Assembly (NCBI GenBank): GCA_963782445.1
Contig: CAWAJM010000001.1
Location: 2,108,001-2,172,000 of the forward strand
Reading direction: 5' to 3'
Length of the DNA stretch: 64,000 nt
DNA from: ZC4RG20 sp963782445
Lineage (GTDB): Bacteria; Pseudomonadota; Gammaproteobacteria; Steroidobacterales; Rariloculaceae
Below the pieces are notes generated by a model. It had not been told where the DNA came from. It worked only from the letters and a program-made list of their open reading frames with translations, and did no database searches. Within the stretch, counting starts at the first letter, position 1; every line of letters begins with the position of its first letter. Position numbers and translations under genes: made by a program. Positions 26,876 through 35,835 of this stretch are shown here, one piece after another.

Positions 26876-26902
26876 GTTCGGCGGCCGGGCCCCGACGCGG
26901 CG

Positions 26903-27517
26903 TCAGCCTTTGGGCATCGTCTCGCGCCAGCCGTCGAGCTCGGCCAAGCGGGCGTTCCACGCGCTGACGTTGGGAAACTCCTCAAGCGGCAGGCGGGCGG
27001 GTTCGGCGTAGGTCAGTCCCGCGCCGACGCTGAAGTCCGCGAGCGTAGGTTCGTTGCCGGCCAGCCAAGCGTTTTCGGCGAGCACGGCTTCTAGCAGCGC
27101 CGCCTCGCGGCGAAACGCGACCAGGGCCTTTTCTACGACGGCCTCGTCCGCCGGCCCGAGATTCAATATCTGCTTGACGAGCCGTTCGAATTGAATCGGC
27201 TGGTAGGCCGGAGTCCAGTGCGCGGAGTCCCAGAACATCCACTGGTGAACCTTCGCCCGCGTCGCCGCCTCGTCCGGATACAGCGACGATGGTTTCTTGC
27301 CGGCGAGATAGATCATGATTGCGTTCGACTCGCCGAGCTTGACGCCGTTGTCATCCATGGCCGGAATCCGGCCGGACGGGTTCGCGGCCGTCACGTCGGC
27401 ATCGTGCGGCCGCAGCGGAACCACCTCGACGGGTATTCCAAGGTGAAATGCCACTGCAAGCGGTTTACGAACGTTCTGCGACAGCGGTGCGCCGAAAATT
27501 CTGACTGGATCTGCCAT
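26903..27517 (-). CDS. Glutathione S-transferase family protein
   Basis: A 204-residue cytosolic GST: a thioredoxin-like domain (RIFGAPLSQNVRKPLAVAF with a likely catalytic Ser, cis-Pro in GRIPAMDDNG, GSH gamma-Glu contact in LGESNAIMIYLA) and an all-helical domain with WLAGNEPTLADFSVG. GGGGAAG precedes the ATG. Role probably detoxification; substrates unknown. It is convergent with pirin (27 bases between stops) and divergent from the HDOD gene. Confidence 0.9.
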   Translation of the reverse strand: MADPVRIFGAPLSQNVRKPLAVAFHLGIPVEVVPLRPHDADVTAANPSGRIPAMDDNGVKLGESNAIMIYLAGKKPSSLYPDEAATRAKVHQWMFWDSAHWTPAYQPIQFERLVKQILNLGPADEAVVEKALVAFRREAALLEAVLAENAWLAGNEPTLADFSVGAGLTYAEPARLPLEEFPNVSAWNARLAELDGWRETMPKG

Positions 27518-27834
27518 GTCTTCCCCCATATCCAAACGTGCGGCCGATCGCCGCCGCCCCTGTACCCCTGGCGCGCGAGCCGAGGGGGGCGAGGGCCCGT
27601 GACACCTCGCGACGGGACTATACCCGCCCGCCCCGCCGGCATCCAGATCCGCCCTATCGCGCCCCGCCCTGCCCCGCCGCGAGGAACGGTGGTCCTTCGT
27701 GCCTAAGCTGGCCTGCGGCCGATTCGGCCGCAGTCGAGCCTCGGCGCTCATTGAAGCCTGCTGCGCCCGCCCGGAACGGAACACCTTTCTGCCGGCGGGC
27801 TCAACTTCTGCGGCCTCCGGCCGATGAAGCGGTT
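27518..27834. other. Intergenic region between divergent genes (GST and HDOD)
   Basis: This 317-base gap holds no credible gene. It is very C-rich and must contain promoters for both flanking genes, though no convincing -35/-10 pair is seen. It includes a short perfect hairpin (27713-27733, listed separately). Confidence 0.6.
27713..27733. repeat. Perfect inverted repeat, 9-base arms with 3-base loop
   Basis: CTGCGGCCG, ATT, CGGCCGCAG lies about 100 bases before the HDOD gene start. It could be an operator-like palindrome or an RNA hairpin in the leader. No T-run follows, so it is not a standard terminator. Confidence 0.4.
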
Positions 27835-28743
27835 ATGTACACTCAGCCCAGCCCCGAACCGATGCCCCGACCGCCCGCCTCGCGCCCGACCCCGATCATC
27901 ACGCTGATTTCGGACGCGTGCCGCAAGATCCTCACGCATCGCGCCAGCTTGCCGAGCATGCCCGATGTCGCGGCCCGCATACATGGGGCCATGACGAGCC
28001 CCAACTGGAGCATCCGAACCGTCGCGGCAATCATTCAGGGTGACGCGGGCACGACGACCTACTTGTTGAAGACCGCCAACAGCGCCCTGTATGCGGGCTC
28101 GACGCCCATTCGCGATGTCGAGCGCGCGATCGCTTGGCTCGGCATGGACAAGACCCGCAGTCTCGTGTTGGCGCACGCGCTCCGCGCAATGTTCGTGACC
28201 CGGTCCCACGTGCTCGGAACGCTGTTGCGCAGAACCTGGCTCGCCAGCACGCGCCTCGCAGCGCTGAGCAGCGTGCTGGCGCGGCATTGTTCGAGGTTCT
28301 CGCCGGAGCGTGCGTTGCTTGCAGGACTCCTGCAGGACATCGGCGTGCTGCCGATTCTCAACGTCCTGAAGCGCTATCCCGATCAGCTCGGCGACGAAGA
28401 CCTCATCGTCCGGGCGATCGACAAGTATGCCCCTCAGGTCGGCCGGGTTCTGCTCCTGCATTGGGGCTTCGAGCCCGAGCTCGTCGCAGTCGCCCAGAGC
28501 CGTGGCGAGTGGTTCCGGGACGCGGGACCGAGCGCCGATATGGCCGATCTCGTCCTAGTCGCCCGTCTTCACGACCGTATCGTCCAGGGCAGCGCCGAGG
28601 GGCTTCCGCGGCTCGACGAGGTGCCGGCCAGCTCCAAGCTGCCCCTCGGCGCCTTTCGCGACGACTCGAGCCTCGAGCTGCTGCACGAGGAAGTCCTGGC
28701 CGTCGAAGAGCTCATACGCGAGTTCGGTGCGGCATCGGGCTGA
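27835..28743 (+). CDS. HDOD-domain signalling protein
   Basis: A 302-residue protein whose middle (about residues 40-240) is an HDOD domain: LPSMPDVAARIHGAM at the start, LLKTANSALYAG, then AIAWLGMDKTRSLVLAHAL. The position of the HD pair reads LLAGLLQDIGVLPIL, with Gln where the His of HD-family hydrolases sits, as in most HDOD proteins, which are thought to be non-enzymatic adaptors in signalling. No receiver, GGDEF or EAL domain is attached. Start chosen at ATG 27835, with no strong ribosome site. Confidence 0.85.
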   Translation: MYTQPSPEPMPRPPASRPTPIITLISDACRKILTHRASLPSMPDVAARIHGAMTSPNWSIRTVAAIIQGDAGTTTYLLKTANSALYAGSTPIRDVERAIAWLGMDKTRSLVLAHALRAMFVTRSHVLGTLLRRTWLASTRLAALSSVLARHCSRFSPERALLAGLLQDIGVLPILNVLKRYPDQLGDEDLIVRAIDKYAPQVGRVLLLHWGFEPELVAVAQSRGEWFRDAGPSADMADLVLVARLHDRIVQGSAEGLPRLDEVPASSKLPLGAFRDDSSLELLHEEVLAVEELIREFGAASG

Positions 28744-28896
28744 AGAGTCGAGGCGAGCGCTTGCCCGAACGCGCCGGACTTCCAGCGCCTCCCAATCGTG
28801 TGACGGTCAGCGCCGCTCGCCGCCGTACGCAGTTGCGACCGAGCGTCGCGCCGCACGGTGATGACCGTCACGCCCATTAATTGCCTAACGGATACA

Positions 28897-30282
28897 ATGA
28901 CTACATCGCTGCAAATTGCCAAGCCCCGCTCCTGGGAGGACGATAGGCAAGCCCGCTTCCAATGCGGGCCGCTGACCGAGTCCTTTCATCGAGCCGTCCC
29001 CGTGCTCGCATACTTGAACTGGTCGATCGACGCGGTCGATCTCGGCAAGGCCGTGACGACATTGCCTCTGACCGTCGAGAGCTCCAATCAGTACATCACC
29101 CAGCAGGCCGCGCTCATGCTGCTCGCCGCCGATTATACGGGCGGGATTGCCCTGAGCACGCTGTTCCCGGAAACGCCCGTCATCGGTTTCCACGCCCAGA
29201 AAGACGGCCACGGCGCCTACATGTGGGGGGCGCAGGCCTCGATCAAATGGCTGCGGCCGAGCACCGAGGACATCACTTGCCGGGCTTCGATCCCGGCCAA
29301 GCATTGGGGATCGGTCGCGGAGACGTTTGCGCGGGGCGAGGAGGTCCGCCACAGAGTGCGCATCAAGATGCACAACGGGGATCGACTCGTGGCCGTGAGT
29401 GACTTCGACTATTGGGCCCGAAGCGCACGCAGCCTCAGGGCTACCGGGCGCACGATCGCGTCGACGCACCACATGCTGACTCACAAGCTGAACACCTCCG
29501 CCCGCCTCATCGCCGGGCTGCGGGCGCCGATACGCTGCCCCGAGAACGACGACCGTGCCTTGGACCCCTATGCGGCCCGCGCGGCGGGCGCACAAGGCAT
29601 CGCCATGGCCGAAAAGTTTTCGCGCGATACGCCGCAGCTGGCCGCGCTCGTGAAAGCGCGCACGCTGCATTGCGACGCGGCGCTGCGACAGTTTGCACGC
29701 AAACACGCGCGCTGCGTCGTGGTCAACCTGGGCTGCGGCTACGACGCGCGGCCCTGGCGAATGGAGGGGCTCGGCGACGTCACGTTTCTCGAGCTCGATC
29801 TGGCCGTCATGCTCCGCGAGCGCGAGAGCAGCCTGCCCGCGAGCACGGACTCGCCCTATCGTGTCATCAGGCGCCCGTTCGACATTCTCGCCGACGACCT
29901 CGGCCGCATCCTCGAAGAGGCCCGCCTCCCGGCGGACGTGCCGAGGTTCTTCATCTGGGAAGGCGGAAGCATGTATTTCGAAGCCGCCGTGGCCGACGCG
30001 TTGCTGGGCACGGTGCGACGCGCTATGCCTCGCGGCTCGCAGATGTGGCTCGACTTCGTCACCAGCGCAGCGGTCGACGGGACGTCGGGGCTCCCGGAAA
30101 GCGAAGCCTTCATCCACAGCATGCGCGTCATCGGCGAGCCGTTCGTGCGCGGCTTCGAAGACCCGGCCGTCGCGCTATCGGAGCTGGGCTTCGCCGACGT
30201 GCAGTGCACGCTCGCGGCCAACGTGCTCGAATCCGAAGATCCGGTCTGCAAGCACTACGGGTTCCTGCTGCTCAGCACGTAG
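28897..30282 (+). CDS. Hotdog (DUF4442) - SAM methyltransferase (leucine carboxyl methyltransferase family) fusion
   Basis: A 461-residue protein with two unrelated folds. Residues about 25-175 resemble DUF4442 hotdog-fold, thioesterase-like proteins (LNWSIDAVDLGKAVTTLPLT, then GGIALSTLF and IKWLRPS). Residues about 215-460 are a class I methyltransferase of the LCM/PPM family: VVVNLGCGYDARPWRM is motif I, LELDLAVM the acidic strand-2 end, and FIWEGGSMYF the family's post-motif III segment. A hotdog domain linked to an O-methyltransferase suggests an acyl or carboxylate substrate, perhaps methyl-ester formation, but no reaction can be assigned. ATG 28861 is an alternative start, 12 codons upstream. 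Confidence 0.85.
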   Translation: MTTSLQIAKPRSWEDDRQARFQCGPLTESFHRAVPVLAYLNWSIDAVDLGKAVTTLPLTVESSNQYITQQAALMLLAADYTGGIALSTLFPETPVIGFHAQKDGHGAYMWGAQASIKWLRPSTEDITCRASIPAKHWGSVAETFARGEEVRHRVRIKMHNGDRLVAVSDFDYWARSARSLRATGRTIASTHHMLTHKLNTSARLIAGLRAPIRCPENDDRALDPYAARAAGAQGIAMAEKFSRDTPQLAALVKARTLHCDAALRQFARKHARCVVVNLGCGYDARPWRMEGLGDVTFLELDLAVMLRERESSLPASTDSPYRVIRRPFDILADDLGRILEEARLPADVPRFFIWEGGSMYFEAAVADALLGTVRRAMPRGSQMWLDFVTSAAVDGTSGLPESEAFIHSMRVIGEPFVRGFEDPAVALSELGFADVQCTLAANVLESEDPVCKHYGFLLLST

Positions 30283-30357
30283 TCGGCTTCACGGCGAACG
30301 GCGACTCGCACCGGGTCACAATGCCGCGACGGTTCCGACGTCGAGGCCTGGGGTCCG

Positions 30358-30549
30358 CTACGCCGCCTTCCCGCATGTGCTCACGTGCAAAAGCGAGTAC
30401 GCCGGGCACCACCCCATGAGCCCCGTAACGAGCGGAACGAGCCCGATCCAGCCCCAGGGCGTGGCGGGGCCGACGAAGACCAAGGCGATCAGCACGACGC
30501 CCGCTACGATTCGAACGACTCGATCGACGAGCCCGACATTCGCTTTCAT
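30358..30549 (-). CDS. DUF2892 small inner-membrane protein (YgaP membrane-domain type)
   Basis: A 63-residue protein: MKANVGLVDRVVRIVAGVVL opens a DUF2892 domain of two membrane helices, ending in GWCPAYSLLHVSTC. The same unit forms the membrane part of the rhodanese YgaP; here it stands alone. The two Cys (CP and the terminal TC) are conserved in many members. GAGG lies upstream of the ATG. Function unknown. Confidence 0.88.
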   Translation of the reverse strand: MKANVGLVDRVVRIVAGVVLIALVFVGPATPWGWIGLVPLVTGLMGWCPAYSLLHVSTCGKAA

Positions 30550-30706
30550 ACGTTTACCTCGTTCGGTTCTCCGGTCCGCCGAGCCGGCGAAGATTCCGCC
30601 CGGCCGGGTCGAGCAAACATTGTCAGTCGAGCGGCGGCTCGGCCATTCGTGCTTTCCGCAAAGCGCTTCGCCCCGATCGCCCGCCCGTGTGCCGAGCGGG
30701 CCGGCC

Positions 30707-30737
30707 TTGTGCGCGGCCGTCCCAGGTGTCGTATAGT
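30707..30737 (+). promoter_or_regulatory. Possible promoter of the carboxylesterase gene
   Basis: TATAGT (30732-30737) lies 34 bases before the carboxylesterase ATG, with TTGTGC (30707-30712) 19 bases upstream of it. The spacing is two bases wider than optimal, so this is a tentative call. Confidence 0.35.
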
Positions 30738-30771
30738 CTGACGCCGGATAACGATTCGCAGAGGGGGGACT

Positions 30772-32421
30772 ATGCGGGATTCAGGCGGGCGGTCGTGCGA
30801 CCGTAGGACGTTCATCGGCTCCGGGTTGCTCGCCGCGGCCGGCTTCACGCTCGCGGGCACTGCCCTGCGCGCAGCGGCCCAGGATCGGCGTCTCGCGACG
30901 ATCGGCGGCATCGCGAAGACGCGTGCCGGCCGTGTACGGGGCCTGCTCAAGGACGGCGTGCATCAATTCTGGTGCGTGCCCTACGGCGCCCCGACGGCGG
31001 GTGCCAATCGCTTCATGCCGCCGCAGCCGCCGCCGGCATGGCGAGGCGTCAAAGACCACTTCGAGATCACTTACGCGGCGCCGATTCAGCCGGGTGCCGA
31101 AGAGCCGGCCCCGGTCGTGACAGCCTTGAACCGCCATACCGAGCAGAGCGAAGACTGCCTCACGGTCAATGTGTTCACGCCGGGTCTCGACGACAAGGCG
31201 CGGCCCGTCATGGTCTGGATGCACGGCGGGGGGTTTACGGTCGGTTCCGGGAATTATCTGCTTTACGACGGCACGAATCTGGCCAAGAAGGAAGACGTCG
31301 TGGTCGTCGCCGTGAATCATCGCCTGAATATTTTCGGCTTCCTGCACCTCGCGGACATCGGCGGGGCGAAGTGGGCGCACTCGACGAACGTCGGCCTGCA
31401 GGACCTCGTGGCGACGCTGGCGTGGGTGCGGGACAATATCGAGAACTTCGGCGGAGATCCGGAGCGCGTGACGATATTCGGCCAGTCGGGCGGCGGTGGC
31501 AAGACCACGACGCTCATGGCCACGCCTTCCGCAGCGGGACTGTTCCACCGCTGCATCGCGCAGAGCGGCTCGGCATTCCGCGGCATCCCGGCGGACCGGG
31601 CCAGCGAACAGGCCGAGCGCTTTCTCGCCAGGCTGAACCTCAAGCCTCCGCAACTCGACCAGCTGCAGCGCATGGATTTTCGCGCGATCCAGGCGGCCTA
31701 CTACTCGGAGCCGCGGATCTCGGGGCTCGGCACGGGCCCGGTCATCGACGGCCGCGTGCTGCCGCACGACCAGTGGGATCCGGCGGCGCCCGGCTATTCT
31801 GCCGACGTACCGCTGCTGACGGGATCGGTCGAGACGGAGAACGGCTGGGTCGGGCCGCCGCCATACGACTTGGCGGACGCGGACATGCTGGCGCGCTTCA
31901 CGAACCGGCTCGCGAACGGCGACGCAGCCGAGGGCCGCAAGCTTCTCGAACTCTACAAACGCCTGCACCCGAAGCGGCGGAACCAGATGCTATGGCTCAC
32001 GGCAGAAGCGGACGACACGCGGCGCTGGAACGCGCAGGCGCTGAATCGCCTGAAGTTCGAACAAGCCCGGGCCCCGAGCTACCTCTACTTCTTCGATTGG
32101 TACTCGCCCGTGCACAACGGGCGTATGGGCTCCTATCACACGCTCGACATCCCGTTCGTGTTCTACAACCTCGATATCGGCGCATCGATGACGGGTTCGT
32201 CCCAGTCCCGCTATGAGCTCGGCCACATCATGAGCGCGGCCTGGGCTGCGTTTGCGAGAAACGGCAGTCCGGATCACCCGGACATGCCGCACTGGCCGGT
32301 CTTCGATCCGGAAAACTATCCGACGATGATGTTCGGCGACGAGGTGCGCGTCGCGAACGATCCGAACCGCGAAGAGCGGCTGGCCCTCGCCGCGCTGCGC
32401 CAAGCGCGTGCGAACGCTTAG
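30772..32421 (+). CDS. Type-B carboxylesterase, Tat-exported
   Basis: A 549-residue esterase of the cholinesterase-like family. A twin-arginine signal (RRTFIGSGLLAAAGFTLAG) opens the protein. The oxyanion motif MHGGGF, the nucleophile S239 in FGQSGGGGK, an acidic residue in GSVETENGW and the His of GSYHTLDIPFVF supply a catalytic triad; the usual GESAG elbow reads GQSGG. The C-terminus AWAAFARNGSP is also typical. It would cleave esters in the periplasm. GAGGGGGG precedes the ATG. Its last four bases overlap the stop of the convergent gene (TTAG). Confidence 0.92.
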   Translation: MRDSGGRSCDRRTFIGSGLLAAAGFTLAGTALRAAAQDRRLATIGGIAKTRAGRVRGLLKDGVHQFWCVPYGAPTAGANRFMPPQPPPAWRGVKDHFEITYAAPIQPGAEEPAPVVTALNRHTEQSEDCLTVNVFTPGLDDKARPVMVWMHGGGFTVGSGNYLLYDGTNLAKKEDVVVVAVNHRLNIFGFLHLADIGGAKWAHSTNVGLQDLVATLAWVRDNIENFGGDPERVTIFGQSGGGGKTTTLMATPSAAGLFHRCIAQSGSAFRGIPADRASEQAERFLARLNLKPPQLDQLQRMDFRAIQAAYYSEPRISGLGTGPVIDGRVLPHDQWDPAAPGYSADVPLLTGSVETENGWVGPPPYDLADADMLARFTNRLANGDAAEGRKLLELYKRLHPKRRNQMLWLTAEADDTRRWNAQALNRLKFEQARAPSYLYFFDWYSPVHNGRMGSYHTLDIPFVFYNLDIGASMTGSSQSRYELGHIMSAAWAAFARNGSPDHPDMPHWPVFDPENYPTMMFGDEVRVANDPNREERLALAALRQARANA

Positions 32422-33266
32422 CGCTCCTTGCGCCGCGCGCGCGGCGCAACCCATTGCGCCTCGAAAGTGGGCTCGAGCAGGGACTGCAGCCTGCCGAGGA
32501 CCCCGGCCGAGGCATTGATCCCGCACAGCCGCGTCGTACGCTGCCAAACGAGGTCGTAGTCGCGCTCCCCTGCCAGCGCCGCGGCGGCAACGACACGCTC
32601 CTGGAGGCAGTCGACCATTGCCGCGAGCTTGCCCGCATCTTGAGTGCGGTGCGGGCAAGCGGCCGGGCCGTCGTATAGTGGCCGGCCCTTGCGCTGGCTG
32701 GCCGCACCGTCCCCGGCCGCGACGAGCTCGGTGCGCAGCGTCGGCGTCTCGATCATGACGATGCCCTTCGGATCCCGCGCCGAAACGTAGGCCTTGTGCT
32801 CGACGCCGAGCGAGCGGTAGACGAAGACGGTCGTGGGGAACGTCCCGGCCGGCACGCGAACAGTTTCGTGACCGCTCATTTTGAACCGCGTCTTGGGATG
32901 CTCGAGCGGATCGCAGCCCGGCAGTGTCGCCGGATTGATCGGAGGATCGATGTAGATCAGCGTGCGCAGAGGCGGTTCCGCCGGGTCGGCCAGCGAAACG
33001 AGCTCCCGACTGACCTGCCGCGTCTTGGCATCGACGCTGCTGAACTCGATCCACTGATAATCGACGTTGACGAGGCGCTCCGTCTCGAAGTAGGCGACCT
33101 TCGTTACGCGGCCGTCGTAGAGGGGGCCGCCGCCGACATTGCGATACTCGCGCCATTGGCCGGGAGCGATCCTGGCGCCGACCAGCGTCGACAGCGCGGC
33201 CGGCATTTGCGCGTGCGCCGCTGCGGACGCGAGCACGGCCAACCCGGCGAGCATCTGTCGTCTCAT
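32418..33266 (-). CDS. Secreted protein of unknown function
   Basis: A 282-residue protein with a signal peptide (residues 1-20, ending AAHAQ). The mature part is mixed beta with APGQWREYRNVGGGPLYDG and VRVPAGTFPTTVFVYRS, and has several Cys. The second motif resembles DUF3108-like periplasmic lipocalin-type barrels, but I do not recognise the family with confidence. It follows the NTF2-like gene by 38 bases on the same strand and is the last gene of the MoaF operon, so it may share a periplasmic role with them. Confidence 0.65.
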   Translation of the reverse strand: MRRQMLAGLAVLASAAAHAQMPAALSTLVGARIAPGQWREYRNVGGGPLYDGRVTKVAYFETERLVNVDYQWIEFSSVDAKTRQVSRELVSLADPAEPPLRTLIYIDPPINPATLPGCDPLEHPKTRFKMSGHETVRVPAGTFPTTVFVYRSLGVEHKAYVSARDPKGIVMIETPTLRTELVAAGDGAASQRKGRPLYDGPAACPHRTQDAGKLAAMVDCLQERVVAAAALAGERDYDLVWQRTTRLCGINASAGVLGRLQSLLEPTFEAQWVAPRARRKER

Positions 33267-33304
33267 ACGCCTCGCCAGCGGCCCCGGTGGCGGGGCGGCA
33301 CAGG

Positions 33305-33787
33305 TCAGGACGGCAGCGGCGCCGACGCGAGCTTCGCGATCGTCCAAGTGCCGCCGGTCTTGGCGTAATCGATCGTGAGCCGCCGCCGCTCTGTCCGCAG
33401 GACGCCCCCATGACCCTGAGCACGGGCCATCTGGGCCAACGTGCAGTGCTCGGGCAGCGGGGTTTCCGCTTCGACGGCACATTCGAACACACCGGCGGCG
33501 CTTCGGCCGTCCGCGGCAATTTCGATTTTGTCCGGGGCGCCGGTATGGTCGGCCGTGATCCGGTGTACCGCGGCGTCGAGGCGCGCATCCTGCTCACCGC
33601 CATTGACACGCCTGAGCCAAGACGCGTGCAACTCGCGGATCGCGGCCTCGTCCTCGAGGCGTTCGATGCGGGCCTCGAGCTGCGCCCCGCCCAGGGCGGC
33701 GGCGGGCGCTGCGGCGGCGAGGGGCGCGGCCACAAGCGCGCCGCTCAGGAACGAGCGGCGCGTGGAGCTGTTGTCCTTGGGTCTCAT
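33305..33787 (-). CDS. NTF2/SnoaL-like protein with Tat signal
   Basis: A 160-residue protein with a twin-arginine signal (TRRSFLSGALVAAPLAAAAP), then a helix EARIERLEDEAAIRELHASW and beta strands of an NTF2-like fold ending GGTWTIAKL. Such single-domain proteins are cyclases, isomerases, dehydratases or just ligand binders. The stop of the MoaF gene lies 11 bases upstream, so the two are co-transcribed. Confidence 0.8.
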   Translation of the reverse strand: MRPKDNSSTRRSFLSGALVAAPLAAAAPAAALGGAQLEARIERLEDEAAIRELHASWLRRVNGGEQDARLDAAVHRITADHTGAPDKIEIAADGRSAAGVFECAVEAETPLPEHCTLAQMARAQGHGGVLRTERRRLTIDYAKTGGTWTIAKLASAPLPS

Positions 33788-33798
33788 GTCATCCCGCC

Positions 33799-35547
33799 CT
33801 ATGCCTTGATCTGGAAATACTTCTCGACCTCGAATTTGCCCGCATGCCGAACGATGGCGCCGATTTGACTCATATTGAGACCGTGCGAGCCGCAGTGATA
33901 GCCGATGCCGGCGTCGTGCATGATGTTCAAGTTGAGCAGGATCGTGCCGAGCGTGCCGTTGCAGGCTTCTTCGAGCCAGTACATGAAGTAGATGCCGTCG
34001 CGGATCTTTACGAAATCACCCGGGCCGCTCCACTCCATGCCGCCGTGCCCGTCGGGCGTGAAGATGATCCAGGACACCGTGTTGGGGGTCGAATACAGAT
34101 GCATCGACGTGAGCCCGGGCGCGTAGCTGTACGTGATGCAGCGGCCGAGCATCTCGGTCGTCCGCGCATGACGGCGGTACATGGGCGGCTGGATGCCGTC
34201 CATCTCGAGCACCCCGAACAGCGTGCGTGCCCCGGCCTCATTCGCAATATACGGCGTGTTGAGAAACCCGTTGAAGCAGGTCGCGAGCCCCTGGTGGAAA
34301 TCGACAGTGACGATGTGGCCGTCGTGATTCGGCGCGCCCTCGAGCAAGTGCCCGAACAGGAACAAGCCGGGCGCGGCCTCATAGGTCTGGTAGCGGGCCC
34401 GGGTCCAGCCGCCCTTGCCGTCCATGCGCCAGCTGAGCTCGTCCGCGCTGGCGATCATGTATTCCATGGCCGGCCCATGGTCGTAGCGCAGCGTGAACGT
34501 CTTGCCGGCCAGAAAATCGCTCGTCGGCAGCGCGTTGGCGGCCATGCCCGCGGCGCCGCCCGTCGTCGTGCGGGCCGGGAAAGCCGTGGAATGTTCCTTG
34601 ACGACCTTGGCCACTTCCGCCTTGCTCAGCTTCTCCATGGTTTTGATCGGCCTATAGACTCGGCGGCTGCCCGGCACGGACTTGCCGTCCTTATCCTTCG
34701 GGCCCGGGATCGGATTGCCGGAATAGTCGCCGAATTTCTCGAACCGGGCGATTTGGCCGACGATATCGCCGCGGCCCCGGAACAGGTAGTAATGTAGCGC
34801 GTCGTCTTCGTCGAAACCGAGCCGCATGCCGATTTGGCGAGTGCGGTTCATGTCGATGACATAGGCCGTAAACGTGCCCGAGAATTCGCATTCGGTGCGT
34901 GTGTAGGCGAAGAAATCGTTGTCGAGCTTGACGTAGTCTGACGGGGCGCAGAAGCCGAGCTCGCCGCCCGTGCGCGAGAGCTCGACGAAATGCGAATAGC
35001 CGGACGAAGGGTAATACTCCAGCGTCTCCATGCCGGTGTCCTGCACCCAATGGTAGCCCCGCCCCTCGAGCCGATCCGTGTAGTCGTGCCGGGCCTTGGG
35101 CGGCTCGCCGCCGACATCGACGTACCCGTAGTAGATCTGGCGCTGCACCTCGCGGTTGTCCTCGTAGCCGCTGAACCAGAGCTCGACGACGGTCGCGAGG
35201 CGGCTGTCCTGGTCGACGACGACCGTATAGCCGCGTTGAGTGCCCGGGATCATGTGGCTGAAGAGCAGGAACCGAGCCATCTCCAACGCGCCGTAGCCCG
35301 CGTCGATCGCATTGCCGCCGTTTACCGCTACGGCTAGACGGGCATTATCGGCGAACCGGTAGCCAAGGGCCGGCCCGCTGTCCGTGACGATCTTCAGCGA
35401 CTTGCCGGCGAGGCTCGTCGCCAGGGGCGAGGCGCTTTGCGGACCGCGCCGGGCAACGGGGTCGAGCTTCGCCGCGATCTGCGCCTTCGTGAGCTTGGTG
35501 TAAGCGATGCGGTGCATCGGCTTCTTGGGATACGGCGTTCCCAGCAT
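33799..35547 (-). CDS. MoaF-like protein with two calycin-type halves
   Basis: A 582-residue protein that resembles MoaF (first described beside a monoamine-regulated locus of Klebsiella) duplicated. The first half, about residues 45-260, has LAGKSLKIVTDSGPALGYRF, and the second, from about 345, has LAGKTFTLRYDHGPAMEYMI. Each half repeats the same strands and ends in a Tyr/Trp-rich beta segment, suggesting lipocalin-like barrels that bind a small aromatic or fatty ligand. No signal peptide is seen, unlike its operon partners. GGGGGAAG precedes the ATG at 35547. First gene of a three-gene operon. Function unknown; degradation of an aromatic or lipid substrate is suggested by the nearby esterase and hydrolase. 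Confidence 0.82.
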   Translation of the reverse strand: MLGTPYPKKPMHRIAYTKLTKAQIAAKLDPVARRGPQSASPLATSLAGKSLKIVTDSGPALGYRFADNARLAVAVNGGNAIDAGYGALEMARFLLFSHMIPGTQRGYTVVVDQDSRLATVVELWFSGYEDNREVQRQIYYGYVDVGGEPPKARHDYTDRLEGRGYHWVQDTGMETLEYYPSSGYSHFVELSRTGGELGFCAPSDYVKLDNDFFAYTRTECEFSGTFTAYVIDMNRTRQIGMRLGFDEDDALHYYLFRGRGDIVGQIARFEKFGDYSGNPIPGPKDKDGKSVPGSRRVYRPIKTMEKLSKAEVAKVVKEHSTAFPARTTTGGAAGMAANALPTSDFLAGKTFTLRYDHGPAMEYMIASADELSWRMDGKGGWTRARYQTYEAAPGLFLFGHLLEGAPNHDGHIVTVDFHQGLATCFNGFLNTPYIANEAGARTLFGVLEMDGIQPPMYRRHARTTEMLGRCITYSYAPGLTSMHLYSTPNTVSWIIFTPDGHGGMEWSGPGDFVKIRDGIYFMYWLEEACNGTLGTILLNLNIMHDAGIGYHCGSHGLNMSQIGAIVRHAGKFEVEKYFQIKA

Positions 35548-35835
35548 GCGGCTTCCCCCTTCACGTGCGGTGCCTCGCGAACGGTGCCGCGCGAGGCGCA
35601 GTTTCCTGGCTTTCCGAGATCATGCGGCTTCGGGTGCGGCTCGCGCAACCCGAGTGGCCAAACCACCGCGCAGCGGCGCCGCGAGGCGCAGCCCCGAAGC
35701 CCGCGGCCATTGGGACTCGGACGTGGCCGAAAAGCAACCGAATACGATCTTGGCCGCACCCGCTTCGACCCTCGCCGTGGCCCGTTTGCAGAGACCGTGC
35801 GATGAGCTACGCTCGCAGCAAACTTGGACGACACG
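35548..35835. other. Divergent intergenic region (MoaF operon / histidine kinase)
   Basis: A 288-base gap without a credible gene. It carries two copies of a GC-rich word (GCCGCGCGAGGCGCAG near 35586 and GCCGCGAGGCGCAG near 35680) about 95 bases apart in the same orientation, which could be regulator sites or chance in GC-rich DNA. No clear -35/-10 pair was found. Confidence 0.4.

Noticed and set aside
27835..28743. HD-GYP cyclic di-GMP phosphodiesterase
   Set aside because: The His of the HD pair is Gln and no GYP motif is present; it fits HDOD instead.
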